A stretch of 64,000 nt of DNA from Strobilurus pachycystidiatus (lineage: Eukaryota; Basidiomycota; Agaricomycetes; Agaricales; Physalacriaceae): positions 1 through 64,000 of the forward strand of contig JAHLMK010000027.1 of assembly GCA_019915135.1 (NCBI GenBank), in the 5' to 3' direction. Below are positions 56,330-64,000 of the stretch, piece after piece. How positions within the stretch are numbered: the first letter of the stretch is position 1; each line of letters opens with the position of its first letter. The notes under the pieces were generated by a model. That model was not told where the DNA came from. It saw only the letters and a program-made list of their open reading frames with translations, and did not search any database. The position numbers were made by a program, and so were the translations under genes.

Positions 56330-59082
56330 TCACTGCTTCTGTCTTTTATGGGGACGTAAACTGTAATGCGTAGAACCTCCGACAAGCTTGTCATCCGGTC
56401 TTTCTTTCCTTTTCATGATCTCAGAGCATGCGGGTTCGTCGTCGCTCTCCTCATTGATTTGTCCGCGAGAAAAAACGTGAGGGCCAACCGTCCTTCTATT
56501 CCTTGCCGTCGGAAAAGTACACATGACTGCTCCCGCCTTGCCGCCTTTTACATCCGCTAAGGGTGACTTGACGAGTTGAGGCGCCAACGGACCTGGTACG
56601 ATATAGGCCACGATCTGGCCGTGGACCGATTGGCGGGTGATGGTCAGGTAGTTCATCGTCCAAAGGAGGACCAAGAGATACTCGATGTCCTGTGGATCAT
56701 GTGAGCTGCTCTTCGTAGTCAAGGCCACAGTACATACGTCTTGGTCTAAAGAGACCCTCCCACCACACACCCTGTTCAAGTCGACAAACTGGAGCATCTT
56801 CTTCCCGCGCTCATACAGTCCTTTCTCGTGACAAGCCGTCGTGGCCAACTTCAGCGCAGTGACCTTGTAGTACGAGTTGTGCAAAAATGTTAACAGCTTC
56901 AATAGCTGCCACGCTTGGACCGTCACATCCAACTCAGACACCTCTAGTCGTGTGCAGTTGTCGCACGTCCCACAAGGTACACTGTCATCAGGTGTTGTGT
57001 TGAAGAGATCCGCGCTGAAGTACCTAGAAGAAAGGATGTGTATGTGAGAAGGAGAGGGAGAGAGAACCAGAGGCTGGAACAAACTTGACGATGGTGTTTT
57101 TGCGACACTCCTGCCTCTCCTGCGCAAACTGAACCATGCGTAGCACTAAATCTGGTTCAATATTTGACAGATACAGGACACGGGGACTCACACAGAGCCT
57201 CAGGCTCCGGATCTGGATCGCGATTCATCCTCATCAACATCCACACGTTCCGAGGCTGATAGAACACCACACAATCCGCCTCCCTCCCATCCCGCCCTGC
57301 CCTACCGGATTCTTGGAAGAATCCGTCTAGCGATTTCTTTGTACACATTGAGCAGGGAACAGATGGAAAAATAGACAGCAGGCGTACCGGAAGCTACGAG
57401 CTACATTAATCGTTGTTGAGCGCATGAAAAAGGAAACTTACTGTGTCATGTATGACGAATCTAACATTACTCTTGTCGATGCCCATACCGAAGGCTGTTC
57501 CTGCTTCAGTAACGATACATGACTGCTAAATCAAGCACCAACCAATGGTGGCACAAATAACTTGAATGCGCCCATCTTGCCATTGTTCTTGTATGGACTC
57601 TCTTTTCTGTTCACTGCGCTTAGCGTGATAAAATGCTGTTCGAACTTTTCCACGTGTAAGCTCTCGTATAGCAGAAGAGACATATTCTGTTTCCTGAGCA
57701 AAGGATTCGATTGTCATTTACACACGATTGATAGTGGAGGAATCCAAACCTTTCTTGTTCGACAGTAGATGATCCCACTGTGAGTCAGGTGCTTCCGCAT
57801 GATCCATTCCGCCATCTCACGGACATGCTGGTCCCTCTGGTGGAATTTGGGCTTGATAACATAGTGTAGGTTCTTACGATATAGAGGTGCTTGGAAGAAG
57901 ACAGTGCCGTCTCGGGCCGCACCTGTACTAGCTGTGAGTACAAATTCACCCGAACAAAGTTACGATACGCACAGTCGCCTGGTGTCAGTTGTCCAATCTT
58001 GAACACCCTGTCAAGGTCTTTGAGGACTTGTTGCGTAAATGTAGCTGTTAGGAAGGTCATTGGGACTTCGGGCATCCGGTCACGTAGAATGCGCAAGTGC
58101 TGGTATTCTGGTCGGTACCTGCCTTCCACAGAGGCGCACTGAGCTTCATCGATGACAATCCGACCTGATTGAATTTTGGTTAAGTGGCAATCACGGCTTA
58201 GGAAAGTCGATCGTACGCAATTTCTTGTTGGTGTAGAGAAGTTCAAGCGCGTCTTGTAAGGCCTGGCATTGTGTAATCTTCTCAGGCTGGCAATCGATGA
58301 GGTAAGAAAATGGAGAGTCATCTCAGGAACGCACAGTTGTGTAGAGGAGCTTGATTGGATAACTTCCAGCGTTGCGATTTCCTACAGCCATTTGACGAAG
58401 ATCATACATGGTTCGGGAGAACGCTTCCGTAGAGGTTGAGCCGGTGATTTGTGCAGTCAAGACTAGTACTTCGATTCAAGAAAGCGTGTCTGGGAGATAT
58501 GAGAGACATACCACCGAGTCCGAGGTTTGCAAGTTGAGCCAGTTGGTCCTTGATCAAGGCGAGCAGCGGTGACACCACCACTGTAGTGCCAGAGGAACGA
58601 AGCGCAGATAGGTAGAATGTAAATGACTTGCCACCACCTATTGTAGGTCGACAAAGTTATGCGTGAACACTAGCGGCGCAGAAGACCATACCAGTAGGCA
58701 TGACGCAAATGACGCTTCTTCCGTCTAGACAAGCATTCGCAACGCTGTGGACTCTCAGACGGGGGTGGAGTAGACAACTACGAGGTACGTACCCTTTCTG
58801 AGGGTACCGATACTGCTCGAATTTGAAGACCGTCGAGCGATAAGTGCTCAGTTCAAGGTCCCAGAGGAATTTTTCTGTGTTGTAATTTGTCCTGAGATCA
58901 TCGTCGTTGGCGTCGTTGCCATTGATGCTCGGATCATCATCCAGTTCCTGTAGTCTGCGCCTGTTGACGTCCAAAGCTATCGCCTCCAGGAACAGGTCGG
59001 CTTCGAGTGCTTGCATCTTTCGCTCGCTCGCCGAAATATGTGCTTGGATAGTTTCCCTATTGGTCTTGGAAGCTCCTGCCAT
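56330..59082 (-). CDS. RecQ-family ATP-dependent DNA helicase
   Basis: About 730-750 residues in about ten exons. The start MAGASKTNRETIQAHISASE is followed by a coiled N-terminus. Helicase motifs: YPQKACLDGRSVICVMPTGGGKSF (Walker A, spliced), VVSPLLALIKDQ, RIVIDEAQC (motif II), TFLTATFTQQVL (motif III), then HSGIIYCRTRKD. Motif V-VI reads FGMGIDKSNVRFVIHDT and FFQESGRAGRDGREADCVV. A zinc-binding/RQC-like region follows (FAQERQEC, then VPCGTCDNC) and then a winged-helix-like segment. The tail is basic (HYSLRPHKRQKQ). Motif II is DEAQ rather than DEAH, and the following aromatic-rich loop is altered (ASVEGRYRPEY). It belongs with RECQ1-like or basidiomycete-expanded RecQ helicases rather than a clear Sgs1/BLM orthologue. 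Confidence 0.87.
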
Positions 59083-59491
59083 TGCTGCAATAGCAAAGAG
59101 CTGTTACTGGGGATCAGCATCCGTGCCATGGGCGCTGATTTAAATTGAAAGCGTATAAGCTTTTCGAAGCTCTTGAGTGAGTCAGAGCGGGGGCGGTCGT
59201 ACCCGCCTCGACCGTAGACATCCGTCGTGTGACGGGAAATGGGGCTTTCCAGCTCTTGCCAGCAGCCAGGTCATGCACTAATTGTAGACGGTCAGTGTCA
59301 CTAAAAGAAGTGAACGTTACACTCGACGTACAGTCGATCGCCTCCAAGACTTCCGCCCCGAGAGTTCCAGACCGTTACTTAGCTGAGAGCGTTTGCAATC
59401 CAAAACAATCTCCAATTATTTACGAAGGATTCCATGTGGGTTTTCTCTCCCCAGTTCCACTACTGTAGTATATATACAACGTCCGTGACCC
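59083..59491. other. Intergenic between Pmt4 3' end and helicase 5' end
   Basis: About 410 bp. It should contain the helicase promoter (minus strand) and the Pmt4 3' UTR. No coding support. Confidence 0.4.
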
Positions 59492-62334
59492 TTACGCCGG
59501 AACCTCCGCCGTCGTCTTTGCAGCAAAGTGAAGAGTCCACGACGAAAGAAGTCGCTTCGAGTTGACCTGCTCCCCAGTAAGGCTGCAAGAAAAAAGAACA
59601 CGGTCATCAGTAAACGCGAACTGAGAAGGGAGAAAATGAGTTGAACACACCCTGGCGTGCCATATGTAAGAGGCGCTATGTACATGTACATGATGAAGAG
59701 CAGAACCGCGTAGATGACGACGATTATGGGTCCCTTCAATCCGAGGTCGGCATGCTCTGCCTTTTTGGGGCGAACGACCTTCGGGCCTTGGATTGATATA
59801 GGGTAGTTCACGGTATCCGAGAGCATGAAGTTGAGCACCGAGCCAGCTATCAGAGCCGAAGCGAGATGCGAAGGCAGATAGTGGTGGACGAACAGTTGTC
59901 GGTTCATCAGGAAGAATGGCGCATAGTGCACGCCCCAAACGATGAAGAAGAAACCAGTCGAGTTCCATAGTCGGTTACGAGTGGCTGGAAGGAAAAATCT
60001 CAGTAATATGTGACAACGAATCATGACCGACTCACGATCATCAATCGGACGCTGGTTTCGTCTACGGGCCAACAGATCCGCACCAAGGATGCCAACAAAG
60101 ACGGACAACGCGACCACACACGTCCACCAGCCGATGATGTTTCCGATAAGGTAGATTTGCTTCTGGTCATCATTCTCCGTCCAAAAGCTGATACCACTCA
60201 AGAGGAAGGGCCAGTTGATAGGGCTACTGGCATAGGGATGAGAGGCAGTCAGGCCAGCATTGTGCTGCATCATCAACAGCTGCAGCTCAGCCCATTTACG
60301 GAAGAAGTTCATGCTCTTGGGAATCTTCGGCGGGCTTGGACCAGTACGTTGCGTGTAGTCGTCACCCCCTGCGAGTCAAAGTTAGTTTACATACCAAGCG
60401 AGGACGAAGCGAACCTACTTTCAGTGGCCAAGATCTCGTCCACATACCAAGTCGCGGTCTTTTCCGTCGGATTCTTGTTTCCGTTGATCTCCTGTTGCTT
60501 GAACGCCCATTCAGGAAGCTGCTTATTGTGAGTCCACATGGAGACGCGTGTGGGAACATGAATTAGACGGAAGTAGCCAGACTTGGTCTTCCAGGCCTCG
60601 CCGTCATGCGCATCAAGCACATTCAGCTTGAAAAGCGTGTCGTTGTAGCGCGATAGGTCATCCCGAGGCCATGTCGTGAACTCCTGGTTGGTGGGCATGA
60701 GCGGCGAAGCGACATCGTGAGTCAAAAGAAGTGTGTTGGTGTTGACGTGCAGCAGCTGGATGATATCGTCGTGGCGAACGATGCGTCCACGGCCACTTTC
60801 AGGGAGAGATTTGGTGGGGACAATTAGCCAGTGGTTGTTGGTATCGTTGTGTCCATAACCAGTGACCTGTTGGCCTAATAATAGAGTTATTGACAGCGCG
60901 ACACGTATGCATCACGAACATACCCTGACTACTGATACGGCCGTCATCGTACTTGAGAGGATACTTTTCAACATGAGAGTGCAAGAACACTTTCGAGTCC
61001 TTGTGTCGCATGGTGATCGTATCGAAGTAGCGAATCTCTGAGTCGCATAAGCGTCATAATCATCTGGGGATGGAATAGACTCACCGTGACTGTTGAGCAA
61101 CATATCGTTGCCCGCGAGGGTTTCCTGGAAGGCAGGGCTCATGAAAGAGTCGCCAGGACCGGACTTGGTGAGGACAGCAAAATGGATGTAGAAGAACGAC
61201 AGGTAGATCACGAATGGAACCAGGATGAGCCCAATGGCGCGGGCGCGGAAGTGCTTCCAGAAGTATTCCTATTGCACCGTTAAACAATGTGAGATATGTG
61301 TCATTGGTTTGCTTACCATGGTACCCTTTTTGTAGTCGAGTATATCCCAGAGGTCGACACAGGTAGCGACACCGATAGTGGCAACGGTGAGAATACCGTT
61401 GACCTTGGAACCCCAAGTACACGCCATGAAGACACCAGTCAAGATCAGCCAGAAGTACCATTGGGCGGAGAATTCCCTGTTGGCCATCTTCAGTACGCGT
61501 TTCTAAGATTGTGACTGGAAGCATACCAGTATCGCAGCTTCTGGAAGCGGATGTAGGCATAGATGGTGAGGGACATGAAGAAGATCAGGGTGGCATCGAG
61601 GAGGATGAGACGCGACTGGGCGACGTGGGCATTGTCTGGACACTGATTAGATGCATGTACACCAAGCAACACACGGACACGCACCAAAGAGGATCAAGAG
61701 GGCGGAGAACGCAGCAATAACCGTGGAATGGCCGGTTTGCTTCATGATGGCATACACGACGGGGATGGTGAGGCTGCCCAGGATGGCGGGCAGAGCGCGC
61801 ATGCCGATGTAGGGAACATGATGGGTCGAATAGCTGTCGCCGATGTTGTCGAATTGGAAGTTGCCGTCAAAGCCCACGAACCAACCCGCGAGCCCAAAGA
61901 GAAGCTTGGCGAAAGGAGGGTGCACGTCAAAGTAGTAGGTGCGGAGGATGTAGTACGAGGCGAATTTCCCAAAGTGGACTTCGTCGAATCTGAAGGCGCG
62001 GTCAGGCTGGTTGAACTAGGGTCGGAGAGGATGCGGCACGTACACGACCTGGTCGGGCTGATTGAGCTTGTACAGACGCAGCGCAAAGGCCAAAAAGGTC
62101 AGCACTGCTACCACAATGGCGCTGGCGCGGTCTGTGTCCAGGAATCTCTCTATGGGATGCGGGTCTCGCTGTCGGTGCGACGTTAGAGGCGGACGTGGCG
62201 GGATGGCCATGGGAACGCACTGGGGCCTTGTACACGTGTTCGGCCTCTTCGTCTTCCTGGGTGGCGTCGACGTGCGACAGTGGTTTGCGCTGGCGGAGCG
62301 CCTTGCCCGTCGGGGACGACGACGAGGGCGGCAT
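59492..62334 (-). CDS. pmt4: Protein O-mannosyltransferase, Pmt4 type
   Basis: An ER polytopic GT39 enzyme that transfers mannose from dolichol-phosphate mannose to Ser/Thr of secretory proteins. About 780 residues. The start is MPPSSSSPTGKALRQRKPLS. An intron at about 62161-62212 joins VYKAP to RDPHPIERFLD, and a first TM helix follows (ASAIVVAVLTFLAFALRLY). The loop-1 motif VVFDEVHFGKF contains the family Asp-Glu catalytic pair. Then come YYFDVHPPFAKLLFGLAGW, many TM helices, and MIR repeats (KVFLHSHVEKYPLKY, then TGYGHNDTNNHWLIVP and LLTHDVASPLMPTN). The NDTNNHW and LLHVNTNTLLLTHDVASP signatures point to the Pmt4 subfamily. The tail after the last intron is LTGEQVNSKRLLSSW, ending EVPA. 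All exon joins are in frame. Confidence 0.93.
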
Positions 62335-62575
62335 GGAGATGGGGAGAATGGAAGCAATTTTACGGGTTCAAGTCCTTTCGCGCGTGCTCAACCTGAACTT
62401 AGGTAAGCATCAATCATGACTTGCCGTTTTGAGCAGTGGACGCTTCGCCTTGACAGTGACACGTTTCGTCTGCTATCATCCATCTGGTAAGTTGACGACG
62501 TTCGCCGACTTTGGATATCTGATATCTGCTCTCTCAGTAGGCAGTCAGAACGTGGACTACGCGTATCGAACTGCC
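62335..62575. promoter_or_regulatory. Short divergent promoter between Pmt4 and the F-box-like gene
   Basis: A 241-bp gap between two gene starts that point away from each other, so it must act as a bidirectional promoter. No TATA is evident. Confidence 0.5.
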
Positions 62576-64000
62576 ATGAGCGTGCTTCGGAAAGGTACGA
62601 GCGACCTTTCATCTACAACTTTGTGAAGCTCAGATATCTGTGTTCAGACTTCTTCGATACCTTCCCATCGGAGCTGCTGGACAGGATCATAGCAGACAAT
62701 GCGGACGACATCAAGACAATACATGCTAGCTCACTCGTCTCCAAGGCTTGGCGCGTACTCTCTCTTCGTTACCTGTTCAGCAAGATGAGGATCAGTGTAA
62801 GAAAGGATGTCACTCGATGGAACAGCATTATGGCGGATCTACCCGACGTCAGCAATTACATCCAGGAAGCAGTTTTCTCTGCTCTGTACGAGCCCTCTGA
62901 AACGCCTCCGGAAGGAATCCCGCACGCTACGTATCCCGACGGCAAGAAGGAATACTTGCTAGTCACACTTCCGCCGGATATGAATCTCCCATCTCTGCCA
63001 TCTGTTAAGAGATTACAATGGGCCACAGCGGCGGCATCAGCACAACCATTTACTGCCTCTGCGACGGAGGAGTTCTTGTTGCTCTTCCCTTCTGTTGAAG
63101 TACTGCTTCTCGGCGGTAAACTCGCCTCTGCTGTGGACTTGGCAAGGGTGTTCACACTATTTCCCAATCTACGGAGCCTCTCACTCGTGGGCACCAGTTT
63201 TGAGTCGCCAACGCCCCCTACTCCACACCCATCCATTTCCTTGCCTTTGGAGAAGCTTGAAGCCTTGATTTTTACCGAGCAGGACTCTTGCCTGGATTGG
63301 CTCCTTGATGGGGTAATCACCGCAACCAACTGTCCCCATGTCTGCAAGATCGTGTTCAACTTTGGCCTTATTCCCTTCTCTCCGCACGGTCTTGGACGCC
63401 TCATCCATAATCTTTCGGATTCATTGGAGCTATTAGCCCTTCCGCCACCATCGAGCCTCTTCACGACGATGTATCATAACGCCGGTGAGTACTTACTCTT
63501 CTGTTCACGTTGGCTTGATTTTCATGTAAATATGTAAAAGATTGGTGGACTGGAAGCCCTCCTTCGTTCCTTCCTACTAAACTACCAAAACTTCGGTGCA
63601 TAACCTTTGGTATGATATATCTGGGTTCTCATTGGGAACCGGAGCTCAGCATGGAATGGGTCCGTACGACAATGGAGATGTTACCGTCGGCCCCATCCTT
63701 AACACGATTGAAGTTAATGATGTACGGTGCAACTCCGCTCGAGATGGTCGATATCTTCACGTCTACCTTTGATTGGTCGGTGTTCATCCAGGCACTTGCT
63801 CAGCGCGTTGGGGCGCTGAAAGAAATCATCTTTGATATGCACATGGAAGATCAGTTCGAGAAGCGCGCTATGAAGCGAATTGAGAAGAAGATTCATGCGG
63901 TATGGCCAAAGGTTCCACTGGAGATGTGTATCCGGTGGGGTACGTGACTTCTCTGGATGTCAATGGGTTTCAACGGTTCTGACCTCTTTGCCATCAGTGG
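62576..64000 (+). CDS. F-box-like protein, possibly running off the window
   Basis: The start ATG at 62576 (MSVLRK) splices over an intron at about 62598-62650 to DFFDTFPSELLDRIIADN, an F-box-like motif continuing to ASLVSKAWRVLSLRYLFSKM. The long exon holds irregular leucine-rich stretches (LFPSVEVLLLGGKL, LFPNLRSLSLVGTSF). A second intron at about 63485-63540 leads to DWWTGSPPSFLPTKLPKLRC and ALKEIIFDMHMEDQFEKRAM. The frame can stop at 63947. However, the same place is a strong donor (GTACGT at about 63941), with an acceptor (GCCATCAG) right at 63998, so the gene may continue beyond the window. It belongs to a different F-box subfamily from the array at 8-16 kb. The target is unknown. Confidence 0.78.

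Noticed and set aside
62150..62230. Frame break in the Pmt4 N-terminus
   Set aside because: A 52-bp GT-AG intron with a CTAAC branch-like site joins VYKAP to RDPHPIERF in frame, so no indel is needed.
1..64000. Secondary-metabolite gene cluster linking Ppo, FAD monooxygenase, FMO and DOPA dioxygenase
   Set aside because: These genes are scattered among housekeeping genes over about 50 kb, with no synthase, terpene cyclase or transporter.

Overview
The window is nuclear DNA of a filamentous basidiomycete, most probably an Agaricomycete. Genes are dense, on both strands, and cut by many short introns (about 45-60 bp) with GT-AG and occasional GC-AG ends. Gene content also fits: a Ste20/PAK kinase, a fused peroxidase/P450 Ppo oxygenase, Tel1/ATM, a RING-PH-VWA Far1/Ste5-like scaffold, Pmt4, tandem F-box genes and a DOPA-dioxygenase-family protein. 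The species cannot be named from sequence alone. CDS coordinates below are outer gene bounds; introns were placed by eye from splice signals and reading-frame continuity.

Layout. 282-2760(-): Ste20-type kinase with CRIB domain. 3405-7782(-): Ppo fatty-acid oxygenase. 8453-16588(+): F-box genes, namely one divergent member, two near-identical tandem copies with duplicated promoters, and one decayed copy lacking its F-box. 16838-26232(-): a giant Tel1/ATM kinase of about 2,900 residues. 26880-30507(+): an FAD monooxygenase preceded by an internally deleted copy of itself. 30759-31511(-): small proline-rich unknown. 31512-34717: gene-poor island with two non-autonomous inverted-repeat transposons lying 31 bp apart. 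34718-38382(+): Far1/Ste5-like scaffold. 39023-40532(+): cystathionine beta-synthase. 40705-41480(+): DOPA 4,5-dioxygenase family. 41919-44629(-): multispan membrane protein of unknown function. 46029-47424(+): alpha/beta hydrolase. 47701-49668(+): DUF4139-type protein. 49884-51491(-): bystin/Enp1. 51874-53533(+): coiled-coil unknown. 53769-55977(-): FMO-like protein with a signal peptide. 56330-59082(-): RecQ-family helicase. 59492-62334(-): Pmt4. 62576 to the window end(+): F-box-like protein.

Functional links. Ste20 and the Far1/Ste5-like scaffold both belong to pheromone/polarity MAPK signalling but are 32 kb apart and not adjacent partners. Tel1 and the RecQ helicase act in genome maintenance, bystin in 40S subunit biogenesis, and Pmt4 in ER O-mannosylation. 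No biosynthetic cluster, CRISPR array, rRNA or tRNA was recognised.

Most notable result: at least six otherwise intact genes carry a 1-2 nt reading-frame break, several at catalytic motifs (Ste20 DFG loop, CBS PLP-phosphate loop, Ppo P450 tail) and mostly inside short homopolymers. Because these hit unlinked conserved genes, homopolymer consensus errors in the assembly are a more likely cause than real decay, and automated annotation of these loci will be distorted. I found no convincing new biological system; the best candidates for novelty are the two inverted-repeat elements, the tandem F-box array and the deleted monooxygenase copy.
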